From: Arhodomonas aquaeolei DSM 8974
Lineage (GTDB): Bacteria; Pseudomonadota; Gammaproteobacteria; Nitrococcales; Nitrococcaceae
Assembly: GCF_000374645.1 (NCBI RefSeq)
Contig: NZ_KB894805.1
Location: 1-64,000, forward strand
DNA length: 64,000 nt
Direction of reading: 5' to 3'
This document shows, piece by piece, positions 16,152-24,943 of the stretch (positions within the stretch are counted from its first letter, which is position 1; each line of letters begins with the position of its first letter). Below the pieces are notes generated by a model. It did not search any database. It was not told the DNA's origin and saw only the letters and a list, made by a program, of their open reading frames with translations. The translations under genes were made by a program, and so were the position numbers.

Positions 16152-16928
16152 ATGACCCCGAAGGGCCGGAACACGGGTCGGGATCTGGGCAGACAGCTTG
16201 CGGAGTCGCTGGCGGCGGACCTGTTCGCCGGGCGTTACCGCCCGGGTGATTTCCTGCCCAAGGAGACCGAGCTCTGCGAGCTGTTCGACATGAGCCGGGC
16301 GTCGGTACGCAGCGGCCTGCAGCTGTTGCAGTCGCTCGGGATCATTGCCCGTACCGCGGGTCAGGGGACGCGGGTGGAGGAGTTCCGCGACTGGAACATC
16401 CTCGATCCGGTGGTCATGGGCTGGATGGCCGAGCACGCCGTCCCCAACCCGGAGTTCCTGCGCGAGATCTACGAGTTCCGTCACGCGGTCGAGCCGTTCG
16501 TTGCCATGACGGCGGCATCCAGGGCCACGGCCCGGGACCTGGTGGCCATGGAGGAGGCCTTCGCCGGCATGGAGGCGGCGGTCGAGTCCGGTGGGCTGCA
16601 GCACGACGGCGAGGCGTTCAGTGATAACGACATCGCCTTTCACGCCGCGATCTACCGGGCCACGCACAACCTGGTGTGGTCCCAGCTAGCCACCATCCTG
16701 AGACCGTCCATCCTGCTCGTCATCCGCAAGAGCAACGACACCGCCGACGAGCTTCGCGACAGCCTCAACCGCCACCGCCATCTCATGGAGTGCATCCGCC
16801 TGCGCCAGCCCGAGGCCGCCCGGGAGGCCGCACAGCACGTGCTGCACCGGACCGGACAGGACCTCGGTGTCGACGGGGTGGAGGCGGCGGCGCAAGACCC
16901 GTCCGCCGCCGGCCGTGGGGCCGGCTGA
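16152..16928 (+). CDS. GntR family (FadR/FCD subfamily) transcriptional regulator
   Basis: A 258-residue regulator with an N-terminal winged helix (about 10-75: LAESLAADLFAGRYRPGDFLPKETELCELFDMSRASVRSGLQLLQSLGII) and a C-terminal FCD ligand-binding domain (about 100-240). The FCD domain contains the metal/ligand histidine pattern NDIAFHAAIY and RHRHLMECI. The linker WNILDPVVMGWM resembles sugar-acid regulators such as DgoR-like proteins. It is followed by dctP, dctQ, dctM and a gluconokinase gene on the same strand, so the likely effector is gluconate or a related sugar acid. The promoter contains palindromic repeats at 16086-16116, arguing for autoregulation. GGAGGAG precedes the ATG. Confidence 0.9.
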   Translation: MTPKGRNTGRDLGRQLAESLAADLFAGRYRPGDFLPKETELCELFDMSRASVRSGLQLLQSLGIIARTAGQGTRVEEFRDWNILDPVVMGWMAEHAVPNPEFLREIYEFRHAVEPFVAMTAASRATARDLVAMEEAFAGMEAAVESGGLQHDGEAFSDNDIAFHAAIYRATHNLVWSQLATILRPSILLVIRKSNDTADELRDSLNRHRHLMECIRLRQPEAAREAAQHVLHRTGQDLGVDGVEAAAQDPSAAGRGAG

Positions 16929-16960
16929 GTTCCGATGCCGCCCGTTCGGGCGCGATATCA

Positions 16961-16978
16961 CTGCCGCCCAGGCGGCAG
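16961..16978. promoter_or_regulatory. Palindrome upstream of dctP
   Basis: Perfect 8-bp arms ctgccgcc (16961-16968) and ggcggcag (16971-16978) around a two-base centre, 28 bases before the dctP start. A second smaller repeat gcccg-tt-cgggc lies at 16940-16951. It could be an operator or a hairpin in the gntR-dctP leader. Confidence 0.35.
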
Positions 16979-17006
16979 ATAAGAGAGCCAATGTGAGGAG
17001 GAGACA

Positions 17007-18038
17007 ATGACTATGCCCAATATCACCAGGCGGATCGCCGTTGCCGCGGTGACCCTTGGCGTCGCGTTCGCCACGCAGGCCGCGCTGGCCGCCAAGTACG
17101 AATGGACCTTCCAGACCTCGGAAACCGCCGGAGAGCCCCAGTTCGAGATCAAGAAGGCGTGGGCGGAGAACGTCGAGACAATGTCCGAGGGGCGGATCGA
17201 GATCGAGATCCTGCCCACCGGTGCGGTGGTGCCCTCCGACCAGACGCTGGACGCGGTCTCCAGCGGTATCCTGCAGGGCCACCTCACCGACCCCAGCTAC
17301 TTCACGGGCCTCAACCCTGCCTTCGGCATGATCGGTAACCTGGTCGGCGCCTGGAGCGACCCGATGGACTTCCTCGAATACATGAAGGAAGGCGGCGGCG
17401 AGGAGATCTACAACAAGCTGGTCGAGCCCTACGGCGTGCACCTGATCGGTGCCGCGGTGACGGGCCTGGAGTCCCTGCCCTCGAAACGCCCGATCCGCAA
17501 GGTCTCCGACCTGGAAGGGCTGAAGATCCGTGCGCCCCAGGGCATGGTGTACAACGTCTTCGAGCGTGCCGGCGCCACCCCGGTGAACCTGCCCGGCTCG
17601 GAGGTCTACACCTCGCTGCAGAAGGGCGTGATCGACGCCGCCGACTACACGGTGTTCGCCACCAACCAGTCCCAGGGGCTGCACGAGTTCGCGCCGTACC
17701 CGAACTATCCCGGCTTCCATTCGCTGCCGATGGTGGCGGTGTCCCTCAACAAGGAGATCTGGGACGGCCTGCCCGATGACCTGAAGGCGATCCTGAAAAC
17801 CTCCGTCGATGCCATGGCCTACGAGATGGCGTTCAAGCTCAAGGAGCGCGACCTCAAGGCGGTGAAGAAGGCGCGGGAGAATCCGGACGTCCACGTCATC
17901 GACATGGCCGACGAGGAGCGCGCCAAGTTCCGCCAGATCGCGCAGAAGGAATGGAAGGCCTGGGCGAAGAAGAACGATCTGTGCCAGCAGATCTACGACA
18001 CCGCGGTCGGGTTTCTCAAGGACCGTCACCTGATGTGA
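17007..18038 (+). CDS. dctP: TRAP transporter substrate-binding protein (DctP family)
   Basis: Periplasmic solute receptor of a tripartite ATP-independent transporter, 343 residues. A signal peptide ends near residue 30 (GVAFATQAALAA). The family body shows EIEILPTGAVVPSDQTLDAVSSG, the conserved arginine segment LEGLKIRAPQG that binds the carboxylate of the ligand, and SEVYTSLQKGVIDAADY. TRAP receptors bind organic acids; the neighbouring gluconokinase gene points to gluconate or another sugar acid, which is inference from context. AGGAGGAG precedes the start. A GC-rich stem-loop in the 82-base gap to dctQ is typical where the receptor is made in excess over the membrane subunits. Confidence 0.92.
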   Translation: MTMPNITRRIAVAAVTLGVAFATQAALAAKYEWTFQTSETAGEPQFEIKKAWAENVETMSEGRIEIEILPTGAVVPSDQTLDAVSSGILQGHLTDPSYFTGLNPAFGMIGNLVGAWSDPMDFLEYMKEGGGEEIYNKLVEPYGVHLIGAAVTGLESLPSKRPIRKVSDLEGLKIRAPQGMVYNVFERAGATPVNLPGSEVYTSLQKGVIDAADYTVFATNQSQGLHEFAPYPNYPGFHSLPMVAVSLNKEIWDGLPDDLKAILKTSVDAMAYEMAFKLKERDLKAVKKARENPDVHVIDMADEERAKFRQIAQKEWKAWAKKNDLCQQIYDTAVGFLKDRHLM

Positions 18039-18050
18039 ATCCGTTGGTCC

Positions 18051-18076
18051 GGCGGGGGGCCGTCCGGCGCCCCGCC
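18051..18076 (+). promoter_or_regulatory. Intercistronic hairpin between dctP and dctQ
   Basis: Arms ggcgggg (18051-18057) and ccccgcc (18070-18076) form a 7-bp GC stem with a 12-base loop and no T-tract. It probably stabilises or attenuates the dctP mRNA relative to dctQM. Confidence 0.4.
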
Positions 18077-18120
18077 GCCCGGTCTTTGGCGGCCCGGGCG
18101 GCCGCGGAGGAGAACCTTCC

Positions 18121-18708
18121 ATGACAGTGGAATTCGAGGACACCGGGGAGGATCCCCGGGAGTCGTTCGACGACGCCGTCGGCGCACGCACACGGCTGGA
18201 CCGGTTCATCAACCGGGGGGCGAAGGGTGTCGCCTGGCTGGTCTTCGCGGCCATGGCCATCAGCGTCTACGAGGTGTTCATGCGCTACGTGCTGAACGCC
18301 CCCACGTCCTGGGTGCACGAGACGACCGTATTCCTGGTGGCGATCACCTTCGCCCTAGGCGGACCGGTGGCCCTGGCCCGGGACCGCCATATCCGGGTGC
18401 GTCTGCTCTACGACGCGGCGGGGCCGCGGCTGCGCTACGTCCTCGATGTGTTCAACGACGCGGTGACGCTGCTGTTCTGCCTGACCATGACCTACGCCGC
18501 GTACGTGATGTTCTGGCGGGCCAGCCACGGCCCGACGGGCGATTGGCACCTGGAGCGTTCGGGCACGAGCTGGAACCCGCCGTTCCCCGCCCTGACCAAG
18601 GGCATCATCATGGTGGCGGTGGGCATCATGTGCCTGCAGGCCGTGCTCCATCTCGTCCAGTCGCTCCGCGGTCAGCGCTCCGGCGGCCAGCCGGCGGAGG
18701 GGCACTGA
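18121..18708 (+). CDS. dctQ: TRAP transporter small membrane subunit (DctQ family)
   Basis: A 195-residue inner-membrane protein with four predicted spans: about 39-58 (GVAWLVFAAMAISVYEVFMR), 68-88, 110-130 and 157-180. DctQ hallmarks are the first-helix end VFMRYVLNAPTSWVHETTVF and LGGPVALARDRHIRVRLLYD. It bridges the receptor to the large DctM subunit. The N-terminal ~30 residues are unusually acidic (EFEDTGEDPRESFDD). The gene ends one base before dctM, so the pair is coupled. Confidence 0.92.
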   Translation: MTVEFEDTGEDPRESFDDAVGARTRLDRFINRGAKGVAWLVFAAMAISVYEVFMRYVLNAPTSWVHETTVFLVAITFALGGPVALARDRHIRVRLLYDAAGPRLRYVLDVFNDAVTLLFCLTMTYAAYVMFWRASHGPTGDWHLERSGTSWNPPFPALTKGIIMVAVGIMCLQAVLHLVQSLRGQRSGGQPAEGH

Positions 18709-18709
18709 C

Positions 18710-20011
18710 ATGGATATCGCGACGGGAACCTACCTGCTGGTCGCCGCGATCTTCGCGCTGCTGATCACCGGCCTGCCGCTCGCGTTCATCACCGGGCTCG
18801 TCGCCCTGATCTTCACCCTGGGCTGGTTCGGGCCCGACGCCCTGCCGCTGGTCACCGCACGGGTGTACGGCTTCATTACCGAGTACTCGCTGGTGGCCGT
18901 GCCCATGTTCGTGTTCATGGCCTCGCTGCTGGACCGCTCCGGGATCGCCGAGGACCTGTTCAACTCCATGCGCGTGTTCGCCGGGCGGCTGCGCGGCGGG
19001 GTGGCGGTGCAGACCATCATCGTCGCGTTCTTCCTCGCGGCGATGTCCGGCATCATCGGCGGCGAGATCGTGCTGCTCGGCATCCTGGCACTGCCGCAGA
19101 TGCTGCGCCTCGGCTACGACCGCCGGATCTCCATCGGGGTGGTCTGCGCCGGCGGCTCGCTGGGGACCATGATGCCGCCCTCCATCGTGCTCATCATCTA
19201 CGGGCTGATGGCCAGCGTGTCCATCGCGGACCTGTTCGTCGCCGCCATCACCCCGGCGGCGATCCTGATGATCTCCTACATCGCCTACGTGCTGATCCGC
19301 TGCTCGATCAACCGGGACATGGCGCCGGATCCGGGGGTTCCGGAGACGGAGCAGCCGCTGACCACCGGGCAGGCCCTGCGTGGCATCCTCTCGCCCGCGG
19401 TGATCGCGTTCATGGTGCTGGGCACGATCTACACCGGGATCGCCTCGGTCACCGAGGCCTCCGCCATGGGCGTGTTCGCCGTGCTGCTCACCATCGTGCT
19501 GCGCGGCGAGATCAGCTTCCGCCTGCTCCAGGTCAGCCTGATCCAGACGATCAACACCTGCGGGATGATTGTGTGGATCGGCCTGGGGGCGGCGACGCTG
19601 GTGGGCGTGTACAACCTCATGGGCGGCGACCGCTTCGTGCACGCCGCGATCATGGGCCTGGACGCCGAACCCATCGTGATCATCCTCGTGATGATGGCCA
19701 TCCTCGCCGTGCTCGGCCTGTTCATGGACTGGATCGGCATCGCCATGCTGACGCTGCCGATCTTCGTGCCCATCGTGGAGGCCCTTGGCTACAGCCCGAT
19801 CTGGTTCGGTGTGCTGTTCGCCATCAACATGCAGGTCTCCTTCCTGAGCCCGCCGTTCGGGCCCGCAGCGTTCTATCTCAAGGGGGTGGCGCCGCCGGAG
19901 ATCAGCCTGAAGGACATCTTTACCTCCCTGGTGCCCTTCATCGGCATACAGATCCTGGTGCTCGCGCTGATGCTGATCTCGCCGGACCTGTCCATGTGGA
20001 TGCTCCGGTAG
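18710..20011 (+). CDS. dctM: TRAP transporter large membrane subunit (DctM family)
   Basis: The translocation channel of the TRAP system, 433 residues with about a dozen membrane spans; it couples solute entry to a sodium or proton gradient. Typical segments are VAVPMFVFMASLLDRSGIAEDLFNS, GGEIVLLGILALPQML, the glycine-rich VVCAGGSLGTMMPPSIVLIIYG loop, and MDWIGIAMLTLPIFVPIV plus FLSPPFGPAAFYLKG near the end. Length is normal for the family. It is the third gene of the dctPQM set and is followed 60 bases later by the gluconokinase gene. Confidence 0.94.
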   Translation: MDIATGTYLLVAAIFALLITGLPLAFITGLVALIFTLGWFGPDALPLVTARVYGFITEYSLVAVPMFVFMASLLDRSGIAEDLFNSMRVFAGRLRGGVAVQTIIVAFFLAAMSGIIGGEIVLLGILALPQMLRLGYDRRISIGVVCAGGSLGTMMPPSIVLIIYGLMASVSIADLFVAAITPAAILMISYIAYVLIRCSINRDMAPDPGVPETEQPLTTGQALRGILSPAVIAFMVLGTIYTGIASVTEASAMGVFAVLLTIVLRGEISFRLLQVSLIQTINTCGMIVWIGLGAATLVGVYNLMGGDRFVHAAIMGLDAEPIVIILVMMAILAVLGLFMDWIGIAMLTLPIFVPIVEALGYSPIWFGVLFAINMQVSFLSPPFGPAAFYLKGVAPPEISLKDIFTSLVPFIGIQILVLALMLISPDLSMWMLR

Positions 20012-20071
20012 GGCAGAGGGCCCGCCGCGGGGGTGGAGACCACGACACAACAAAAGGTGAAACGGGGAATC

Positions 20072-20587
20072 GTGAAAGAGCGAGGAACGGCGACGGTCGC
20101 CGTGATTTTCGGCGTTTCGGGCTGCGGCAAGACGGAGATCGGCCGGCGTGTGGCGGCGGCCTGCGGCTGGAGCTTCATCGACGCGGACGACCTGCACACG
20201 CCGGCGAACATCCGCAAGATGCAGGCGGGGGAGCCGCTGTGCGACAGCGACCGCTGGCCGTGGCTGGCGACCCTGAGGGAGCGCATCGAGGCCGAGCTCA
20301 ACGCCGGCCGCTCGGCGGTCCTCGCCTGTTCGGCGTTGAAACAGGTCTATCGTGATCGCCTCACGGTGGACCCGAAACGCGTCCGCTTTTTCTACCTCAA
20401 GACCCCGTCGGCCCTGCTGGAGCGGCGGCTGCAGGGCCGACGCGGGCACTTCTTCGACCCCGGGCTGCTCTACAGCCAGCTGCAGACGCTCGAGGAGCCG
20501 ACGGCCATCGCCAGCGTCATCGACGCCTCCGTGAGCCGGGAGGCGGTCACGGCCGCCATCCGGGCGAGGCTCACCAGCGTGGAATAG
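20072..20587 (+). CDS. gntK: Gluconokinase
   Basis: Phosphorylates D-gluconate with ATP to 6-phosphogluconate, feeding the Entner-Doudoroff or pentose phosphate route. The P-loop is GVSGCGKT (14-21 from this start). It is followed by the GntK-specific block DADDLHTPANIRKMQAGEPL and DSDRWPWL, then VLACSALKQVYRDRL and FYLKTPSALLERRLQGRRGHFF (lid). About 170 residues is normal. The GTG at 20072 is chosen because it has CGGGGA just upstream and places the P-loop at the usual distance from the N-terminus; an in-frame GTG at 20033 would add 13 residues. Sharing an operon with dctPQM and gntR, it is the strongest evidence for the TRAP substrate. Confidence 0.9.
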   Translation: MKERGTATVAVIFGVSGCGKTEIGRRVAAACGWSFIDADDLHTPANIRKMQAGEPLCDSDRWPWLATLRERIEAELNAGRSAVLACSALKQVYRDRLTVDPKRVRFFYLKTPSALLERRLQGRRGHFFDPGLLYSQLQTLEEPTAIASVIDASVSREAVTAAIRARLTSVE

Positions 20588-20730
20588 GGCGCGTCGCGCG
20601 GGGCGTCTTTCGCGGACGCCGGCAGGGGCGGACTGGACGTATCCCCGTCTTGCCGGCGAGTGTATCGGGGCCGGTTGCCACGGTGGTGCCCGTGCAGGCC
20701 GGTAAAACACCGACGGGACGGGGATGCACT

Positions 20731-21345
20731 ATGGAACGCGCGCGGCGGCGTATCGTGATGTTCAACTGGGTAACCGCCGACGGATTCTTCGCGGGATCCG
20801 ACGGCGACCTGGACTGGGTCGTTCCGGATGCCGAGCAGGCCCGGGCAACCGCCGGGGAGATCCGGGGTTTCGACACGGTGCTTTTCGGGCGGCGGACGTA
20901 CGAGATGTTCGAGGGATTCTGGCGGCATGCGGACATCGACGAGTCCGGCACGGTGCCGGACCCCCACCATCCGGGCCGGCGCTCGGAGGACCACGGTGCG
21001 GTGGCGCTCGCACTGAACCGGATGACGAAGCTGATCTTCTCTGCCTCCCTCGAGGAGGTGACATGGGAGCCTGCACGCCTGCTCCGCTCATTCGATCCGC
21101 GCGAAATTGAGGCCCTCAGGGAACAGCCCGGCGGGGACATGATCGTATTCGGTAGCGGCTCCATCGTGTCGCAATTGATGCAGCACGACATGATCGACGA
21201 GTATCAGCTCGCGGTGTGTCCGGTCTTTATCGGGAACGGACGGTCCCTGTTCAGTGGCGCGTCGGCGCGTCTGCCGCTGGAGTTACTGGAGAGCAGGCCG
21301 CTCGCTTCCGGTGATGTCATGCTGCGCTATGGGCGTTCTGCCTAG
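20731..21345 (+). CDS. Dihydrofolate reductase/RibD C-terminal-like reductase
   Basis: A 204-residue protein of the DHFR-like RibD C-terminal family of NADPH-binding reductases. Recognisable parts are MFNWVTADGFFAGSDGDLDWV at the N-terminus, GFDTVLFGRRTYEMFEGFW, the central TKLIFSASLEEVTWEPARLL, and the nucleotide-binding MIVFGSGSIVSQLMQHDMIDEYQLAVCPV. Such stand-alone proteins (YwjB/YyaP type) have no agreed substrate. The ATG at 20731 with GACGGGGATG upstream is preferred to a longer frame from 20650. It lies between the gluconate operon and the convergent autotransporter gene, with a strong shared hairpin terminator downstream. Confidence 0.85.
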   Translation: MERARRRIVMFNWVTADGFFAGSDGDLDWVVPDAEQARATAGEIRGFDTVLFGRRTYEMFEGFWRHADIDESGTVPDPHHPGRRSEDHGAVALALNRMTKLIFSASLEEVTWEPARLLRSFDPREIEALREQPGGDMIVFGSGSIVSQLMQHDMIDEYQLAVCPVFIGNGRSLFSGASARLPLELLESRPLASGDVMLRYGRSA

Positions 21346-21438
21346 AAGCGCGGCGGCATTGGCGGATTGCCGGGATCGGCCGGCAGACCCGGCGATGGCG
21401 GGCAATCGGTTGCCGGCCCCGTTACGGCCTTCCGGTGC

Positions 21439-21477
21439 GGACCACGCGCCGCCGGCGTCTGCGGCGGCGTGTGGTCC
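21439..21477. terminator. Bidirectional terminator between convergent genes
   Basis: Fifteen-base arms at 21439-21453 and 21463-21477 pair with a single G-T exception around a 9-base loop. It lies between the ends of the reductase gene (plus) and the autotransporter gene (minus), 8 bases from the latter stop. There is no long T-tract, but the stem is very stable. Confidence 0.65.
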
Positions 21478-21485
21478 ACTTTCCC

Positions 21486-24344
21486 CTACCAGCGCATTCG
21501 CCAGGTGAAGGCAATGCCGTGGTGCCGGTCGGATTCCGCGAACTCCCCCCGGTATTCGAGGTCCAGGCGTGATGCCTGGTCGATCCGGGCCGTGACGCCG
21601 AAGCCAATCGCCGCACGGTCGCGGTCGAGCGCCGGGCCGTTGACCTCGAAGGTGGCGGCGGGCGTGGGGGCGAAGTGTGCGGTCATCGCCGTGTCGCGAT
21701 CGCCGTGCTCGCGGACCCACGCGAACTCGGCGCGGGGTTCGATCGTGGCGCCGTCGATCTCCGCGGTTCCGGCCAGCCGTACGCCGACGCGGGTGCGCAG
21801 CGACTCGGTGGTCTCCTCGTCCACGTCCAGGTTGGCCGTGCCGGCGCCGCTCTCGCTGAAGTCCTCGCGCCGGGTCCGGCTCACGTCGGCGCCCAGGAAG
21901 GGGGTGACCACTGCGGAATCACCCCAGTCCCACTGGTGGCCGCCTTCGATCGACCAGGAGAGCTGGTTGCTCGCGTAGTCCGCGGATGCCGTGCGCGGAT
22001 CACCGCCGACAGTGACGACACGCTGAGCATCCGTCTGGTGCCGACCCACGCCGAGGGTGGTGTCGACGTAACTGCTGTCCGCCGACCAGCCGGCGTAGCC
22101 GGCGATCTGGTAGCTGTCGATGTCCAGGTCGCCGTTGCCGGTGTCGACGTCGGTGCGCCCGTAACTGCCGGCAAGGCCGACGGTGATGCCGCTGGCGAGC
22201 CGGGTGTCCGCGCCGATGGCGAGAGTGGCGCTGTTGTAGTCGTTGCCCGAGGCGTTGTCGGTGCCGCTGATCCTGCCGGTGCCGCCGATGGCGCGGACCC
22301 ACAGGCCGCGGTTGCGGCCGACCGGTCCGCCGGTGCGGTTCATGGTGGCGGCACTGGCCGCCAGCGCGTTGGCCCAACCCCGGCCGGCGAAGGCGAGCCG
22401 GAGATTGTCCGGACTTCCGGCGCCGGCCGTGGTGCCGTTGCCGAGGTGGTCGAAGACCAGGCCGCGGAAGCGGAGCTGCTGGTTACGGGTCATCGTGTGG
22501 TTGTGGGTGTGCTGAACACCGGAGAGGTTGTCGTAGGCAGCCCGGGCGCCGGAGGCGCTCATGCCCCGTACGGCCTCGACGATCGGCGTGACGCCGTTAC
22601 CGGGACCGTTGGCGGCGGCGGTAATGGCTGAGCCGACGGCGCGCTGGTTGGGGGTGTTTGCGACATCGGCGTAATCGATGTCGTTGCGTGCGAGGGTGAG
22701 GGTGACGTCGTCGGTACCGTAGTCGAGCGACGGGTCGAGGAATGCGAAATCCGAGGTCACGCTGTCGAACGTGCCGTCGATCCCGTTGTCGGCGGTCAGG
22801 ACGGTATAGGACGAGGTGGGGGCGTAGGCGCTCCCGGCATCCAGGCCCAGATGCAGGATAGTTCCTCCGTCGAGGCCTGCCGAACCGGCGACGTCGATCC
22901 GGTCGCCGCGGCCGTCCCCGGGGACGACCTGGAGCTCGTAGCGGGCACCCGTGGAGACATCCAGGTCGCCGTCTATCGTGAGGGTGCCGATTCCGTCGCC
23001 CCCCGGCGCAATCGCGCCGTCGGTCCCGATGGTGGTCGTCCCGACGGTACCCGTGCCGCTCAACCGGCCACCGGCGCTGACACTGATCGTGCCGCCCAGC
23101 GTGCCGGTGACGTCCAGTGTGCCGCCAGTCACGCTCGTGCGCCCGGTGAAGCCGGCGCTGTCCGCGCCCAGCAACGTGGTGCCGGCGAGATGCCGGATCG
23201 TGCCGCTTCCCCTGATCGGGGTGTCGAATGCGTAGCCATCGGCCGTGTGGTTGAAGATCAGGCTGCCGCCGCCCTCGTAGAACTCGACCACGGTCGCGTC
23301 GAGCCCACCGGGGGCAGCCGGCGCGTCGCCCCGGGCAGCGCCGATATTCAGCGTACCCGTGCCGTTGCTGCCGTAGCCGATCACGACGCCCCGCCCACCC
23401 GTGATCCGGATGGTGGCGTCATTGCGTAGCGTGGCGTCGCCCGGCCCGTGATAACCGAGCATGAGATAGTCCTCGGCCGTTACCACGGTGCCCGGTCCGT
23501 CGACCAGCAGGAACCCCTCCGCTCGCGGCCGGTATCCCAGCAGAATCGGTGCCGCCGTGAGCGAACCCCGGTTGGTGACCGTGACCGACCCGGTCCCGTT
23601 GTCACCCACGTTGAGAAAGCCGGTCGATACGAATTCGCTGCCGTCACCCGAGACCGTGAGCGAGCCCACGCCGGTACTGTCGGAGGCAATCGTGAACGTG
23701 CCGCCGGTACTGACCGTCGCGCCGCCGGTCACGTTCATCGTGGCCGTTCCCTCGCCGGCGAGCGTGGTTGCTCCAGGCCTGAGAACGGTTCCGTCACCGT
23801 CCACTGTGACGATGCCCGTACCCTCTCCTCCCGGGTAATCGTTCTGAAGGTCCTGCGAACCGACGTAAAGCGAGTTGACCTCAGCGGACGCGCCGCCGCC
23901 GAGCATGAACGTGCCGGTGCCGTTGATCCCCACCGTCAGCTCGCTGGTCACGTCGAACCGCGTGCCGGAGCCGGTGACGGCGATTGTGCCGTCGGCGCCG
24001 GACGCCGTGCCCAGGAATCCGCGCTTGGTTTCAAGCGAGCCGCCGTTGGAGACGGTCAGCGAGCCGTCGGAGCCCGTCGCCACGACAAGCCGGTCTATCA
24101 CCGAGGCGTCGGATTCTATTGCCGGCGCATCCGGATAGGGCCCGGAAATGGTGACGACCCTGTTGATTGGCGGGATAGTGCTCGGAGGCGTGGTGCCATC
24201 CGCCCAGTTAGCGTCGGTAAACCAGTCGGGGGACTCCGAGCCGTCCCACGTGTAATCGGTCGCGTGTGCCGCGCTGACCGCCAGCACAGATGCTGACGCA
24301 ATAAAAACGGCACAGAATGGCCAGGCATTTTTTTTATTATTCAT
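21486..24344 (-). CDS. Autotransporter (type Va secretion) outer-membrane beta-barrel protein
   Basis: A 952-residue secreted protein that delivers its own passenger domain to the cell surface. A signal peptide occupies residues 1-29 (ending AAHA). Residues ~30-560 are a glycine/threonine/serine-rich passenger of short beta-strand repeats (TGVGSLTVSGDGSEF, TGSVTVTNRGSL, SGTGTVGTTTIGTDG), predicting a right-handed beta-helix, with autotransporter-repeat pieces such as GGTLDVTGTLGGTISVSAGG. Residues ~660-952 are the autotransporter barrel, beginning around NRGLWVRAIGGTG and ending in aromatic residues FTWRMRW, the assembly-signal type end. No protease triad or RGD is visible in the passenger, so adhesion or biofilm is a guess. 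AAGGGGG precedes the ATG. The upstream 600 bases are far more AT-rich than the window. Confidence 0.9.
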   Translation of the reverse strand: MNNKKNAWPFCAVFIASASVLAVSAAHATDYTWDGSESPDWFTDANWADGTTPPSTIPPINRVVTISGPYPDAPAIESDASVIDRLVVATGSDGSLTVSNGGSLETKRGFLGTASGADGTIAVTGSGTRFDVTSELTVGINGTGTFMLGGGASAEVNSLYVGSQDLQNDYPGGEGTGIVTVDGDGTVLRPGATTLAGEGTATMNVTGGATVSTGGTFTIASDSTGVGSLTVSGDGSEFVSTGFLNVGDNGTGSVTVTNRGSLTAAPILLGYRPRAEGFLLVDGPGTVVTAEDYLMLGYHGPGDATLRNDATIRITGGRGVVIGYGSNGTGTLNIGAARGDAPAAPGGLDATVVEFYEGGGSLIFNHTADGYAFDTPIRGSGTIRHLAGTTLLGADSAGFTGRTSVTGGTLDVTGTLGGTISVSAGGRLSGTGTVGTTTIGTDGAIAPGGDGIGTLTIDGDLDVSTGARYELQVVPGDGRGDRIDVAGSAGLDGGTILHLGLDAGSAYAPTSSYTVLTADNGIDGTFDSVTSDFAFLDPSLDYGTDDVTLTLARNDIDYADVANTPNQRAVGSAITAAANGPGNGVTPIVEAVRGMSASGARAAYDNLSGVQHTHNHTMTRNQQLRFRGLVFDHLGNGTTAGAGSPDNLRLAFAGRGWANALAASAATMNRTGGPVGRNRGLWVRAIGGTGRISGTDNASGNDYNSATLAIGADTRLASGITVGLAGSYGRTDVDTGNGDLDIDSYQIAGYAGWSADSSYVDTTLGVGRHQTDAQRVVTVGGDPRTASADYASNQLSWSIEGGHQWDWGDSAVVTPFLGADVSRTRREDFSESGAGTANLDVDEETTESLRTRVGVRLAGTAEIDGATIEPRAEFAWVREHGDRDTAMTAHFAPTPAATFEVNGPALDRDRAAIGFGVTARIDQASRLDLEYRGEFAESDRHHGIAFTWRMRW

Positions 24345-24943
24345 TTGTTTTCCCCCTTGTCCGAGAGCGTCGTCGCCTGTGGTGGGTGGCTTTTTTCTGA
24401 CGACGTCTGGAAGTTTTTTTGTTGTCTATTGGTAGACGAATTGAACGTAGCAGAGGGCTCTTTCAGGCGCAATATTGGCGATCCTGGTTCGCGTTGTCCC
24501 ACGGTTGAGGGGAGTTAACGGGGGTGGGCGGGAAGCGCCTGTCCGGCGGCCTGCGACCAGGTGATCGACGATTCCGGAAGCGCTGGGGGGCGCAGAGCTC
24601 CTGATTTAACAAGTTTCTATTATGCTTTTTATGTCGATGGGGCGGGGGCGGGCTGTTGTCCCGGGGTGTGTGAAATAAAAAACGATACTTCGGGGATTGA
24701 TTTGCAGGTGTTTGTGCTGTTGATTTCCCGGTTTTTCTTTGTGTCAATTTCCGTGTCGGCGAATTCCCCGAGTGATTCCGGGCCGGCCGCAGCGGGCGTG
24801 AATCAATCTCGGTCCGAGAGCTGCCGAACCTGGGTTACCGGATACCGGGATAGGCGTGCCTGGCCCGGCAGCGCCCTCTGCACGTCGGTGCCTCAGGCCC
24901 GGGGAAGGCATCAATCCCGGTTGTGACCCGTGGTGCAGGCGGG
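24345..24943. other. AT-rich intergenic region upstream of the autotransporter
   Basis: No supported gene in about 600 bases. Long T runs (around 24391-24420), a 5-4-5 palindrome gtcta-ttgg-tagac (24424-24437) and an AT-rich block at about 24600-24770 contrast with the surrounding GC-rich DNA. It is expected to contain the autotransporter promoter on the minus strand, but no convincing -35/-10 pair was found. The far end holds the terminator of the XRE-type regulator gene. Confidence 0.5.
24424..24437. promoter_or_regulatory. Palindrome upstream of the autotransporter gene
   Basis: gtcta (24424-24428) and tagac (24433-24437) around ttgg form a perfect 14-base inverted repeat, about 80 bases before the autotransporter ATG on the minus strand and next to a T-rich block. 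It could be a regulator binding site. Confidence 0.3.

Noticed and set aside
18626-20710. 694-residue open frame antisense to the TRAP subunits and gluconokinase
   Set aside because: Composition is dominated by His, Arg, Asp and Gly as expected for the shadow of GC-rich genes; the sense strand encodes clear DctM and gluconokinase.
24463-24747. 94-residue minus-strand frame in the AT-rich gap
   Set aside because: Rich in Pro, Asn, Gln and Arg without a domain, and no ribosome-binding site; likely chance.
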